In this document: positions 41,190 to 49,717 of the stretch, one piece after another
Layout: every line of letters begins with the position of its first letter
How positions within the stretch are numbered: the first letter of the stretch is position 1
Assembly: GCA_964582225.1 (NCBI GenBank)
Contig: CAZORA010000013.1
Coordinates: forward strand, 1 to 64,000
Direction of reading: 5' to 3'
Length of the DNA: 64,000 bases
From: Dokdonella_A sp964582225
Lineage (GTDB): Bacteria > Pseudomonadota > Gammaproteobacteria > Xanthomonadales > Rhodanobacteraceae
Notes under the pieces: model-generated
What the model was told of the DNA's origin: nothing
The model's database searches: none
What the model saw: the letters and a program-made list of their open reading frames with translations, nothing else
Program-made: the position numbers and the translations under genes

Positions 41190-42074
41190 GTGGAAAGTCT
41201 GGCGGACAAGCTGCGGGCCTTGGGGCTCGCGCTCGCTTTGCACCTGTTGTTCGTGCTGGCGCTGCTGGCCGGGCTGTGGTGGGCGCAGCGCGCGCCACCG
41301 GTGCGTATGCCGGGGCCGGTGATCGACGCGGTGCTGGTTGGACCGGCCGCTGCGCCGAAGTCGCGGCACAAGCACCCGCCCGCACCGCCAGTCCGGGCCA
41401 CGCCGAAGGCGGTCGCGGCCAAGTCCGAGGCGAAGCCCGCGCCGAAGCCGGAACCAAGCAAGCCGGCCCAGCCGAGCGCGCCGGAATTGACCCGTCAGGA
41501 TCTGGTGGAGCGTGAGCAGGTGGTCGCTGTGGCGCAGCAGAAGGCGGCCGAGGCCAAGCGTGAACAGGAGGAGCGCAAGCGTCAGCAGCAGGTGCTGCTC
41601 GAGCAGCAGCGCAAAGAGCTGGAGGAAATCCGGCGCCAGCGCGAGGTGGCCGAAAAGAAGCTGCGGCTGGAGCAGGAACGCTTGGCTCAGCTGCAGGATC
41701 GCAGCCGCAGCGAGCCTGCCGAGCCCGCGCCGCCCGCGCTCGAGCACGAAGCAGCGCAAGCGCAGACCGGAGCCGGCGGTGCAGACGACAGCCTGGCGGC
41801 GCGTTACAGTGCCGCGCTGCAGGCCGTGGTGACGCAGAATTGGAACCGTCCGGACAGCGCCCAGGCCGGCTTGCGCTGCGCGCTCAACATCACCCAGATC
41901 CCGGGCGGCGAGGTGATCAGCGCGGCGGTCGGCTCGCCCTGCAATGCCGATGCCGCGACCCGGCGCTCGATCGAACAGGCGGTGATGAAGGCCGCGCCGC
42001 TGCCCTATCAGGGCTACGAGAAGGTCTTTCAGCGCAGCATCAAGTTTACGTTCAGGTATGACGGACAAGGTTGA
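41190..42074 (+). CDS. tolA: Tol-Pal system protein TolA
   Basis: A 294 aa protein from GTG 41190. An N-terminal membrane helix (LRALGLALALHLLFVLALLAG) anchors it to TolQR. A Pro/Ala/Lys segment follows, then a long charged helix (residues about 95-190; EREQVVAVAQQKAAEAKREQ and onwards) that spans the periplasm. The C-terminal globular domain (YSAALQAVVTQNWNRPD; cysteines in LRCALNITQI and GSPCNAD) contacts TolB and Pal. The middle domain is shorter than in E. coli TolA (421 aa). The 164-base gap after tolR is unusually long but contains no gene. Confidence 0.93.
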   Translation: MESLADKLRALGLALALHLLFVLALLAGLWWAQRAPPVRMPGPVIDAVLVGPAAAPKSRHKHPPAPPVRATPKAVAAKSEAKPAPKPEPSKPAQPSAPELTRQDLVEREQVVAVAQQKAAEAKREQEERKRQQQVLLEQQRKELEEIRRQREVAEKKLRLEQERLAQLQDRSRSEPAEPAPPALEHEAAQAQTGAGGADDSLAARYSAALQAVVTQNWNRPDSAQAGLRCALNITQIPGGEVISAAVGSPCNADAATRRSIEQAVMKAAPLPYQGYEKVFQRSIKFTFRYDGQG

Positions 42075-42078
42075 GACC

Positions 42079-43395
42079 ATGAGCAAGGGTTTTCGTCGGG
42101 TTGCGCCGCTCCTGTGGCTGGCGCTGCTTTTCTGTGCCGGTGCCACGGCCCAGCAGGGCCTGGATATCGACATCGTCGACGGCACCGCGTCGGCCGTGCC
42201 GATCGCCGTGGTGCCGTTTGCCTACGAGGGCGCGGGTCTGCCGCTGGACGGCAACGCCGGTGAGATCGTGCGCGCCGATCTGGCCCGTTCCGGGCAGTTC
42301 CGCACGCTGCCGCGCGGCGATCTGGTGGAGTTCCCGGTGCGCCAGTCCGAGGTGAAATTCGACACCTGGCGCCTGCTGCGGCAGGACTATCTGGTGGTCG
42401 GCAACCTGAGCGACCTCGTCGATGGCGGACTGCGGGTCGGCTGGGAGCTGTTCGACGTGGCGCGCCAGCAGCGGATCGCCGAGGGCGCGTTCAGCGGCCA
42501 GCGCAGCGGTCTGCGCGACATGGCGCATCAGGTTGCCGACGCGGTCTACGAGGCCGTGCTGGGCGTGCGTGGCGCATTCTGGACGCGCATTGCCTACATC
42601 ACGGCCAGCGGCAGCGCGCCGAACTGGCAATACGCGCTGATGGTCGCGGACTCCGACGGTTACAACCCGCAGGTAGTGGTGCACTCGCGCGAAGCGCTGC
42701 TGTCGCCAGCCTGGTCACCCGATGGGCGCAGCATCGCCTATGTGTCCTTCGAGAGCGGCAACTCGGCGATCTATGTGCAGGATCTCGCCGCCGGCTCGCG
42801 GCGGGTGGTGTCGAACTTCCGCGGTATCAACAGCGCGCCGGCCTTTTCGCCCGATGGGACCCGGTTGGCGATGAGCCTGTCCAAGGGCGGCAGTCCCGAC
42901 ATCTATGTGCTGGACCTGGGCAGCCGCCAGCTGAGCCAGCTCACCCGCCACTTCGCGATCGACACCGAGCCGCGCTGGGCGCCCGACGGGCAGAGCATCT
43001 ACTTCACTTCGGACCGTTCGGGCAAGCCGCAGATCTACCAGATGGCGCCGAGCGGCGGCGACGCCAGCCGGGTCACCTTCGAAGGCCAGTACAACGCGAG
43101 CCCCAGCGTCGTCGACGCGCGTGGGGTCAAGATTGCGATGGTGCAGGGAAGCGGCAACGTGTATCGTATTGCGATCCTCGACCGGGTGACCGGCCAGTAC
43201 TCGCTGGTATCGCCAGGCAGCCAGGATGAATCTCCCGGATTCGCCCCCAATGGAAGCATGCTTCTCTACGCGGCCAGCGAAGGCGCGCGCGGAGTCCTGT
43301 ATGCTATTTCCGCCGACGGGCGCGTACGCCAGCGTCTCGGTTTTGCCGAGGGGGACGTCCGTGAGCCCGCCTGGGGTCCTTGGCGACCACGTTGA
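42079..43395 (+). CDS. tolB: Tol-Pal system periplasmic beta-propeller TolB
   Basis: From ATG 42079 (AAGG about 8 bases upstream) the protein is 438 aa with a signal peptide ending ATA-QQG. The N-terminal alpha/beta domain covers about residues 20-160 (AVPIAVVPFAYEG, RADLARSGQFRTLPR). A six-bladed propeller built of WSPDGRSIAYVS-like repeats follows (five clear copies). It binds Pal and is released by TolA. An in-frame ATG at 42058 inside tolA is less likely because it would precede the signal peptide. Confidence 0.95.
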   Translation: MSKGFRRVAPLLWLALLFCAGATAQQGLDIDIVDGTASAVPIAVVPFAYEGAGLPLDGNAGEIVRADLARSGQFRTLPRGDLVEFPVRQSEVKFDTWRLLRQDYLVVGNLSDLVDGGLRVGWELFDVARQQRIAEGAFSGQRSGLRDMAHQVADAVYEAVLGVRGAFWTRIAYITASGSAPNWQYALMVADSDGYNPQVVVHSREALLSPAWSPDGRSIAYVSFESGNSAIYVQDLAAGSRRVVSNFRGINSAPAFSPDGTRLAMSLSKGGSPDIYVLDLGSRQLSQLTRHFAIDTEPRWAPDGQSIYFTSDRSGKPQIYQMAPSGGDASRVTFEGQYNASPSVVDARGVKIAMVQGSGNVYRIAILDRVTGQYSLVSPGSQDESPGFAPNGSMLLYAASEGARGVLYAISADGRVRQRLGFAEGDVREPAWGPWRPR

Positions 43396-43482
43396 TTTCG
43401 GCCTGCCGAAGCGCAGAGTCGATGTTTCACAGTGTCCACAACCTCCCGTTTCATCCATCCGCATCTGGTGAAGAGATCCATC

Positions 43483-43989
43483 ATGAAGAACGTCATTCGT
43501 ATCGTGTTTTCCGTGCTGCTGGTTGCCGGCGTTTCGGCTTGCGCGAAGAAGGCGGTCAAGGCGCCACCGCCGGAGCCGGCTCCGGTCGCGACGCCCGAAC
43601 CGGTCGAGCCGGCGGGGCGTTATACCCGCGACAGCCTCGAGACGGACTCGTGCCTGCGCAAGCGCGTCATCTACTTCGATCTGGACAAGAGTGAGATTCG
43701 GCCCGAGTTCGAGGCTCAGGTGGCCTGCCACGCTGAATACCTGCGGCAGTTCCCGGAGGCGCGGGTGACGCTCGAGGGCAACGCCGACGAGCGCGGTTCG
43801 CGCGAGTACAACCTCGGCCTCGGCGAACGCCGCGGCAACTCGGTGCAGGGTGCCCTGGTCGGTGCCGGCGCCTCGCGGGGCCAGCTCGAGGTGGTGAGCT
43901 ACGGCGAGGAGCGCCCGGTTTGCCGCGAGCACGATGAATCGTGCTGGTCGAAGAACCGCCGCGTCGAGGTTGTCTACTCGGCACGCTGA
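43483..43989 (+). CDS. pal: Peptidoglycan-associated lipoprotein Pal
   Basis: A 168 aa lipoprotein. The signal peptide ends in the lipobox VSAC, and a Pro/Glu-rich linker follows (APPPEPAPVATPEPVEPAG). The OmpA-like peptidoglycan-binding domain is complete (VIYFDLDKSEIRPEFEAQVA, VTLEGNADERGSREYNLGLGERR, SYGEERP, NRRVEVVY). It anchors the outer membrane to the cell wall in the Tol-Pal machine. Start ATG 43483 is chosen because it opens the signal peptide directly. Confidence 0.96.
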   Translation: MKNVIRIVFSVLLVAGVSACAKKAVKAPPPEPAPVATPEPVEPAGRYTRDSLETDSCLRKRVIYFDLDKSEIRPEFEAQVACHAEYLRQFPEARVTLEGNADERGSREYNLGLGERRGNSVQGALVGAGASRGQLEVVSYGEERPVCREHDESCWSKNRRVEVVYSAR

Positions 43990-44011
43990 GACGGCCGGGC
44001 GAGGCAGCGAC

Positions 44012-44854
44012 GTGAACGGATCAAGGCTCACGCTGGTGGCGGCGACCCTCCTGGTCGCCGCCGTTGCACTGCCCGCGCAGGCGCAGCGGCTCTCGCTCGC
44101 CGAGCGAGTGGAGCGACTCGAGCAGCAGTCCCAGTCCGGCAGCGCGGTCGAGTTGGTCAACCGGCTGGGCGAACTGCAGGCGCAGGTGCAGGCCCTGCAG
44201 GGACAGGTGGAGGAACTCCGCCATGAGCTCGAGCAAGCCCGCCAGCGCAACCGCGAGCAGTATCTCGATCTGGATTCGCGCCTGGCTCGACTGGAAGGCT
44301 CTGGTCCCGCGGCTGGCGCGGGTGCTCCGGGCCCGAACCGTCAACCCGACATCGAACTCGGCGGGCCGGCCGCGGGCGCGACTGCCAGCGCGCCAGGGTC
44401 GACCGCGGTCGAGCAAGCTCCGAGCGCGGCGCCGCTGGCGCCAGAAGCTGCACCCGGCGACCCGGCGCTGGCGATGGACACCTACAACGTCGCCTTCACC
44501 GCACTCAAGGACGGGCGTTACGCCGAGGCAGCGCGGCGTTTCCAGGGCTTTATCGACCAGTACCCGGATCACGAACTGACCAGCAACGCCTACTACTGGC
44601 TTGGCGAGTCCTATTACGTGACGCAGAACTACGCGATCGCGGAAGACGCCTTCGAGACCCTGCTGGCGCGGTTTCCGCAGAGTAGCAAGGCGCCCGATGC
44701 GCTGCTCAAGGTCGGCTACAGTCAGTATGAGCTTCGGCAGTGGGATCAGGCCGAGGTGACCCTGAAGCGCGTGGTGGAAGATTACCCGGACACCACCGTG
44801 GCGCGGCTCGCCGAAGGCCGCCTGCGCGCGCTGCGGATGGAGCCTGGCCGCTGA
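44012..44854 (+). CDS. cpoB: Cell division coordinator CpoB (YbgF)
   Basis: A 280 aa periplasmic protein from GTG 44012 (GAGG about 7 bases upstream) with a signal peptide ending AQA-QRL. Residues about 25-95 are a trimerising coiled coil (LAERVERLEQQSQSGSAVEL and Q/E-rich heptads). A Pro/Ala/Gly linker follows, then the TPR domain from about residue 155 (YNVAFTALKDGRYAEAARRF, NAYYWLGESYYVTQNYAIAE, ALLKVGYSQYELRQWDQAEV). It ties Tol-Pal constriction to PBP1B-dependent wall synthesis. Confidence 0.94.
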   Translation: MNGSRLTLVAATLLVAAVALPAQAQRLSLAERVERLEQQSQSGSAVELVNRLGELQAQVQALQGQVEELRHELEQARQRNREQYLDLDSRLARLEGSGPAAGAGAPGPNRQPDIELGGPAAGATASAPGSTAVEQAPSAAPLAPEAAPGDPALAMDTYNVAFTALKDGRYAEAARRFQGFIDQYPDHELTSNAYYWLGESYYVTQNYAIAEDAFETLLARFPQSSKAPDALLKVGYSQYELRQWDQAEVTLKRVVEDYPDTTVARLAEGRLRALRMEPGR

Positions 44855-44876
44855 AGCAGGACAGGCGGCAGGTGGC

Positions 44877-45551
44877 ATGAATCCGGTGGTCGAAGCGGCA
44901 AGCGCCGAAGCGCTGCGTCTGCGCATCAGCGAGATCTTCTTCTCGCTGCAGGGCGAGGCGGATGCGGTCGGCTGGCCCACGGTGTTCGTGCGCCTGGTCG
45001 GCTGCCCGCTGCGCTGCGTTTGGTGCGATACGGAATATGCCTTCCACGGCGGCCAGTGGCGCGCGATCGAGGAGATTCTCGCTGAAGTAGCGGCGCGCGC
45101 GGTGCGCCATGTCTGCGTCACCGGCGGCGAGCCGCTGGCGCAGCGCCGCTGTCCGATTCTGTTGCGCCGGCTGTGCGACGCAGGCTATGAAGTCTCGCTC
45201 GAGACTTCCGGTGCACTCGATCTGGCGGTGGTCGATCCGCGGGTGCGCAAGGTGGTGGATCTCAAGGCGCCGGGTTCTGGCGAAGTCGCCCGCAACCTGT
45301 GGTCGAACGTTACTCATCTGCTGCCCCAGGATCAGGTCAAGGTGGTCATCGCCGATCGCGCCGACTTCGACTGGGCGCTCGCGCGGGTGCGCGAGCACGC
45401 GCTGGTCGAGCGCTGCCAGGTGCTCTTTTCGCCGGTCTACGGTCGCCTCGCGCCGCTCGAACTCGCCGAATGGATCCTCGCCGAGCGCCTGGCGATCCGC
45501 TTCCAGCTGCAGCTTCACAAGCAGCTTTGGGGCGACCGGGCGGGGCACTGA
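44877..45551 (+). CDS. queE: 7-carboxy-7-deazaguanine synthase QueE
   Basis: A 224 aa radical SAM enzyme that converts 6-carboxytetrahydropterin to 7-carboxy-7-deazaguanine in queuosine synthesis. The cluster-binding cysteines are C43, C47 and C50 (CPLRCVWCD, the CX3CX2C form). The N-terminal IFFSLQGEADAVGWPTVFVRL and the SAM-binding GGEP motif (CVTGGEPLAQ) are typical. queC follows after 3 bases, so the two are one unit. Confidence 0.95.
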   Translation: MNPVVEAASAEALRLRISEIFFSLQGEADAVGWPTVFVRLVGCPLRCVWCDTEYAFHGGQWRAIEEILAEVAARAVRHVCVTGGEPLAQRRCPILLRRLCDAGYEVSLETSGALDLAVVDPRVRKVVDLKAPGSGEVARNLWSNVTHLLPQDQVKVVIADRADFDWALARVREHALVERCQVLFSPVYGRLAPLELAEWILAERLAIRFQLQLHKQLWGDRAGH

Positions 45552-45554
45552 GGA

Positions 45555-46265
45555 ATGGCCCGCAGCAGCGAAAAACGCGCCGTGGTGCTGGTTTCCGGGG
45601 GTATGGATTCCGCACTCACGCTGGCCATCGCGCGCGCCCGTGGCCTGGTCTGTCACGCGCTGAGCGTCGACTATGGCCAGCGCCACCGGTCCGAGTTGGC
45701 AGCCGCGCAGCGCGTCGCCGAAATGCTTGGCGCATGCGCGCACAAGATCGTGCGGGTCGATCTGCGCGCGATCGGTGGCTCGGCGCTCACCGCCGACATC
45801 GCGGTGCCGGAATTTGGCAGCGACGGGATTCCGGCGACCTACGTGCCTGCACGCAACACCATCATGCTGTCGCTCGCCTTGGGCTGGGCCGAGGTGCTCG
45901 ACGCCGCCGAGATCTACTGCGGCGTGAACGCGGTCGATTACTCGGGCTACCCTGACTGTCGACCGCCCTTCATCGACGCCTTCCAGCGGCTCGCCGACCT
46001 CGCCACCCGAGCCGGCATCGAGGGGCATGGGCCGCGCATCCAGGCGCCGCTGCTGACGCTCAGTAAGGCCGACATCGTGCGCGAAGGAGTGCGTCTTGGC
46101 GTCGACTTCGCAGCTACGGTGTCCTGCTACCAGGCCGACGCGGAAGGCCGGGCCTGCGGCCACTGCGACGCCTGCCACCTGCGTGGCGAAGGTTTTCGCG
46201 CCGCGGCGGTTTCCGACCCGACTCGCTACTGCTCGGCGCTGCGCGTCGATTCCGGGGTGTCGTGA
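45555..46265 (+). CDS. queC: 7-cyano-7-deazaguanine synthase QueC
   Basis: A 236 aa ATP-dependent enzyme that makes preQ0 from the QueE product. The PP-loop SGGMDS is at residues 14-19. YVPARNTIMLSLALGWAE and GVNAVDYSGYPDCRPPFIDAF are the substrate-site blocks, and the C-terminal zinc site reads SCYQADAEGRACGHCDACHLR. It lies 3 bases after queE. Other queuosine genes (queD, queF, tgt) are not in the window. Confidence 0.96.
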   Translation: MARSSEKRAVVLVSGGMDSALTLAIARARGLVCHALSVDYGQRHRSELAAAQRVAEMLGACAHKIVRVDLRAIGGSALTADIAVPEFGSDGIPATYVPARNTIMLSLALGWAEVLDAAEIYCGVNAVDYSGYPDCRPPFIDAFQRLADLATRAGIEGHGPRIQAPLLTLSKADIVREGVRLGVDFAATVSCYQADAEGRACGHCDACHLRGEGFRAAAVSDPTRYCSALRVDSGVS

Positions 46266-46340
46266 TCGGTGACCGAAAGGTCCGACCGCACCCGCGCACC
46301 CGTTGTGGGCAGCCCTGCGCTACGCGGCTTGCGCAGGAGA

Positions 46341-46349
46341 CTGCTAAAA
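46341..46349 (+). promoter_or_regulatory. Possible extended -10 promoter upstream of tRNA-Lys
   Basis: TGCTAAAAT combines an extended TGn element with a 5/6 match to TATAAT. No good -35 hexamer is present at 16-18 bases. A transcript from here would carry about 160 bases before the tRNA. It lies in the 249-base gap between queC and the tRNA, which otherwise holds no gene. Confidence 0.4.
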
Positions 46350-46514
46350 TGTGCAGCGCTTTGGCGACATGCCGCGTTGACGCCGACCGGAGTCGAACTT
46401 TCGCGCTGGATGGAGGTTCAGTGCCGAAATCGGTGCCGGCGGCGAATCTCGCGGATTCCTGCCGCCACGAGCGGCGGCCGAACCGCCCGCGAGCTTCACG
46501 CGCGATTTCCCCAA

Positions 46515-46589
46515 GGGCCGTTAGCTCAGCGGTAGAGCAGTGGACTTTTAATCCATTGGTCGATGGTTCGATCCCATCACGGCCCACCA
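46515..46589 (+). tRNA. tRNA-Lys (anticodon TTT)
   Basis: A complete cloverleaf of 75 bases with encoded CCA. The acceptor stem GGGCCGT pairs with ACGGCCC. The D arm is TAGCTCAGCGGTAGAGCA. The anticodon stem GTGGA/TCCAT encloses the loop CTTTTAA with anticodon TTT at 46547-46549. The T arm contains GGTTCGATCC. It is very close to E. coli tRNA-Lys. It is directly upstream of tsaB, whose product helps make the t6A at position 37 of this very tRNA class. Confidence 0.97.
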
Positions 46590-46699
46590 ATCACGCCGCG
46601 TCCGCTCCCCCGAAGTCTCTGCGCCGACAGCGTTGGGCGAGTCGTCGCGGAGCGGCAGCAGAATGGGCTGTCGTGGACGCTGTCGTCGGGAGAGCGGGA

Positions 46700-47416
46700 A
46701 TGAATCTGCTTGCCATTGAAACCTCGACCGAAGCCTGCTCGGCAGCGGTGCTGCGCGACGGAGAGCTGTTTGCGCGCTGCGAGATGGCGCCGCGGCGGCA
46801 CGCCGAACTGCTGCTGCCGATGTGCGAGGCGCTGCTCGAGGAGGCCGGGCTGCGCCGCGCCGAGCTGGACGCGGTTGCGGTGGGGCGCGGGCCGGGAGCG
46901 TTCACGGGGGTGCGCCTCGCGATCGCCGCAGCGCAGGGGATTGCACTCGGCCTGGACAAACCGGTGTTGCCGATTTCTTCGCTGCAAGCCCTGGCCGCAC
47001 AGGCGCCGACGGACGATTCCGCGATTCTCGCGGTCATCGATGCGCGGATGGGTGAAATCTATGCCGGTGCCTTCGTCCGCGACGCGGGTGGGGCGCTGTT
47101 GCCGTTTGCGGAGGAGACCGTGGGACCACCTGCCGCGCTGCAGCTGCCCGCTGCCGAAGCCTGGAGCGTGATCGGCAGCGGCTGGGGCGTCTGGCGTGAG
47201 GCGCTTCTTGAGCGCCTGCCGTCGAGTCCGCGCTGGGCCGAGGCGGAGCGCTATCCGCTTGCCGCGGACGTTGCGCGCCTGGCCGCTCGCCGCTTTGGGG
47301 AGAACGGCGGCATGGCGCCCGAGCTGGCGCTGCCGGTCTATTTGCGCGACCGGGTGGCGCTGACCCTCGCCGAGCAGCGCAGCGCCAAGGGACCGCTGAC
47401 GACCGCGTCGGGCTGA
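46700..47416 (+). CDS. tsaB: tRNA threonylcarbamoyladenosine synthesis protein TsaB
   Basis: A 238 aa ASKHA-fold protein that partners TsaD in forming t6A37 on ANN-decoding tRNAs. The start is ATG 46700 (MNLLAIETSTEACSAAVL). Family motifs are RRHAELLLPMCEALLEEAGL, VGRGPGAFTGVRLAIAAAQG and AVIDARMGEIYAGAF. The upstream frame is open across the tRNA, but that part is not coding. No rimI follows, unlike in many gammaproteobacteria. Confidence 0.94.
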   Translation: MNLLAIETSTEACSAAVLRDGELFARCEMAPRRHAELLLPMCEALLEEAGLRRAELDAVAVGRGPGAFTGVRLAIAAAQGIALGLDKPVLPISSLQALAAQAPTDDSAILAVIDARMGEIYAGAFVRDAGGALLPFAEETVGPPAALQLPAAEAWSVIGSGWGVWREALLERLPSSPRWAEAERYPLAADVARLAARRFGENGGMAPELALPVYLRDRVALTLAEQRSAKGPLTTASG

Positions 47417-47487
47417 GCCTGGCCGAGCAATCGCTGACGGAGGCGCTGCCAGGCGCTTCCGTCGGCAGCGCGGCTCGCCGAACCCTT

Positions 47488-48687
47488 ATGATGCTCGCCA
47501 TGGACTGGCGCCGCTCCAACCACATCCAGCTGCTGCGCTACGCGGGTTGGTTTCAGTACGCGAGCGTCGGCACGCCGTTTCTGCGCTACCGGACGATCGT
47601 GGCCGATCTGGCGGACAAGGGGCTGCCTGCCGCCTACGCGCACTGGTGGATCCTCTGCTACATCGTGTTCGGGCTGGTTTATTGGTATCTGACCAGCGAT
47701 CTCGGTCAGGGCCACCGCTCGCGAAGGCGACAGGTGGCGCAAATCGCACTGTTGCTGGTGCTGAACATCGCCGTCGTGCTGATCGGCTGGTTCAGCCAGG
47801 GTGGGATCGGCGCGCTGCTGCTCGCCGTGATTGCGGTCGTCCTGCCGTGGATTTTGCCGCTGCGCAGTGCCGTGACCTGGATGGTGCTGCAAAATTTCTC
47901 GCTGGTCCCGGTCTTCGCGAGCATTCGCGAGCCCGCATTCAGCCTCGCCGATGCGCTGCTCCAGTCGAGCCTGTATCTAGGTTTCACTGTGCTTGCTTTC
48001 GTCACCTCCTTCGTCACCAAGCGTCAGGTGGAGGCGCGCGATGAGCAGCGCCGCCTGAATTCGGAACTGCGGGCCACACGTGCGCTCCTCGCGGAGTCGA
48101 GCCGATTGGGCGAGCGCATGCGCATCTCGCGAGAGCTGCACGACCTGATCGGGCATCACCTGACCGCGCTCAGCCTCAATCTCGAGGTGGCCAGCCACCT
48201 GGTCGACGGCCGCGCCGCGGAGCATGTGCACAAGGCGCAGTCGATCGCCAAGCTGCTGCTTGCCGACGTGCGTGAGGTGGTCAGCCAGCTGCGCGAGGGC
48301 GATCGCATCGATTTGACCGCGGTGCTCGAGAGCCTGGTCGAGGGCGTGCCGGGCCTGCTCATCCATTTGGAACTGCCGGAGCATTTCGCGGTGGACGACC
48401 CGCGCCGCGCGCAGGTGGTACTGCGCTGCGTGCAGGAGATCATCACCAATACCATTCGCCACGCGCAGGCGCGGAATCTGTGGCTGCGCTTCACCTGCAA
48501 GGGCGGCGGCGGAATGCTGATCCACGCTCACGACGACGGGCGTGGCGCCGGCGAGCTGCGTCTGGGCCACGGCCTTTCGGGCATGCGCGAGCGGCTGGCC
48601 GAGTTCGGCGGGCGCTTGGCGGTTGATACCGACAGCGGGCGTGGCTTTACCATTGACGCAACCTTGCCGTTGGAGCCTGCCCGATGA
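47488..48687 (+). CDS. NarL-type (HisKA_3) sensor histidine kinase
   Basis: A 399 aa membrane sensor. Four to six hydrophobic helices occupy residues about 10-185 with no evident periplasmic domain, which resembles DesK/LiaS-type sensors. The phosphoacceptor is H218 in RISRELHDLIGHHLTAL. The ATP-binding domain has NTIRHAQA (N box), DDGRGAGE (G1) and GHGLSGMRERLAEFGG. ATGs at 47491 and 47500 are alternative starts. The stop overlaps the response regulator gene (ATGA), so it is a cognate pair. The signal sensed is unknown. Confidence 0.9.
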   Translation: MMLAMDWRRSNHIQLLRYAGWFQYASVGTPFLRYRTIVADLADKGLPAAYAHWWILCYIVFGLVYWYLTSDLGQGHRSRRRQVAQIALLLVLNIAVVLIGWFSQGGIGALLLAVIAVVLPWILPLRSAVTWMVLQNFSLVPVFASIREPAFSLADALLQSSLYLGFTVLAFVTSFVTKRQVEARDEQRRLNSELRATRALLAESSRLGERMRISRELHDLIGHHLTALSLNLEVASHLVDGRAAEHVHKAQSIAKLLLADVREVVSQLREGDRIDLTAVLESLVEGVPGLLIHLELPEHFAVDDPRRAQVVLRCVQEIITNTIRHAQARNLWLRFTCKGGGGMLIHAHDDGRGAGELRLGHGLSGMRERLAEFGGRLAVDTDSGRGFTIDATLPLEPAR

Positions 48688-49340
48688 ATCAGTCGAAACC
48701 GGTGAGCGTCTGCCTCGTCGACGACCAGACCCTGGTGCGCCAGGGTATCCGCTCGTTGCTGGAGCTTTCCGATTCGATCCGCGTGCTGGCCGAAGCGGCA
48801 GACGGCGCGGAGGCGGTCGAGCTCATCCCGCGGCTCAAGCCCGACGTGGTGTTGCTCGACATGCGCATGCCGGGCATGTCGGGGCTGGACGTGCTGCAGG
48901 CCCTTTCCGTAAGGCGCTGCCTGCCGCCGACGATCATCCTGACGACCTTCGACGACGATCAGCTGGTGCTGGCCGGGCTGCAGGCAGGCGCGCGCGGCTA
49001 TCTCCTGAAGGATGTTTCGCTGGAGCAGCTGGTCGAAGCGGTGCGCACGGTCGCCGACGGCGGCTCGCTGGTGTCGCCGGTGGTTACCCAGCGTCTGCTG
49101 TCTGGGCTGGAGCGCATGCATAATGACTTCAGCAGCCTCGATCGTCCCGATCCCCTGACCGAGCGTGAAACCGAGATCCTGCGGTTGATGGCCAGCGGCT
49201 TCAGCAACAAGGAAATCGCGGGTTCGCTCGGCGTGGCCGAGGGCACCGTCAAGAATCACGTGTCCAACATTCTCTCCAAGCTTGGCGTGCGTGATCGCAC
49301 CCGTGCGGTGCTCCGGGCTTTCGAGCTGGGGGTGGTTTGA
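48684..49340 (+). CDS. NarL/LuxR-family response regulator
   Basis: A 218 aa two-domain regulator coupled to the kinase by ATGA overlap. In the receiver domain the phosphoacceptor is D59 (VVLLDMRMPGMSG), the acidic pair is LVDDQ, and the conserved Lys lies in YLLKDVSLEQL. The LuxR-type helix-turn-helix at the C-terminus reads LTERETEILRLMASGFSNKE then IAGSLGVAEGTVKNHVSNIL. It should activate target genes on phosphorylation; targets are unknown, perhaps the SRPBCC gene downstream. Confidence 0.94.
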   Translation: MNQSKPVSVCLVDDQTLVRQGIRSLLELSDSIRVLAEAADGAEAVELIPRLKPDVVLLDMRMPGMSGLDVLQALSVRRCLPPTIILTTFDDDQLVLAGLQAGARGYLLKDVSLEQLVEAVRTVADGGSLVSPVVTQRLLSGLERMHNDFSSLDRPDPLTERETEILRLMASGFSNKEIAGSLGVAEGTVKNHVSNILSKLGVRDRTRAVLRAFELGVV

Positions 49341-49717
49341 GCAAGCTTCACGCGGCCTGTCGCGTCGGCCGGTCGGGGTGACAGCAGCGGCCGGAGTCCT
49401 CTTGCACCGACGCGTACGTCGCGACGATTACGGCCTGCCCTGGTGGGCGCCGTCGCGGGGCGCCGCGTCCGACCGCTACCTTGCGCTCGCGCCCGGTGCG
49501 GGCGGGCTTTCGACCCGGCCTCGAGGGCACGCCTCGCGCGGCGCGCACGACCTCACGATCGGGAATGATCGGGAATGGCGCGTCCGGCCCGGACTCGGGT
49601 ACCATCGACGCCTTGCCGGTCGAGCGGGCGGCCAAGCGGGGAGCGCGCGCTGACTTCCGGGGTGGACGCCTTTGCGCCGTCCTGCCGGCCTTGGATGATC
49701 TTCTGGAGATGTATCGG
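49341..49717. other. Gene-less stretch between the response regulator and the SRPBCC gene
   Basis: These 377 bases contain no believable coding frame. A short palindrome-like CGACGCGTACGTCG is at about 49408. A repeated GATCGGGAATG (49557-49574 region) is present. No terminator with a U-tract is seen after the regulator gene. Confidence 0.4.

Noticed and set aside
46262..46699. Extension of tsaB upstream through the tRNA
   Set aside because: The frame is open but crosses a perfect tRNA-Lys gene, and homologues begin MNLLAIETST-like at 46700.
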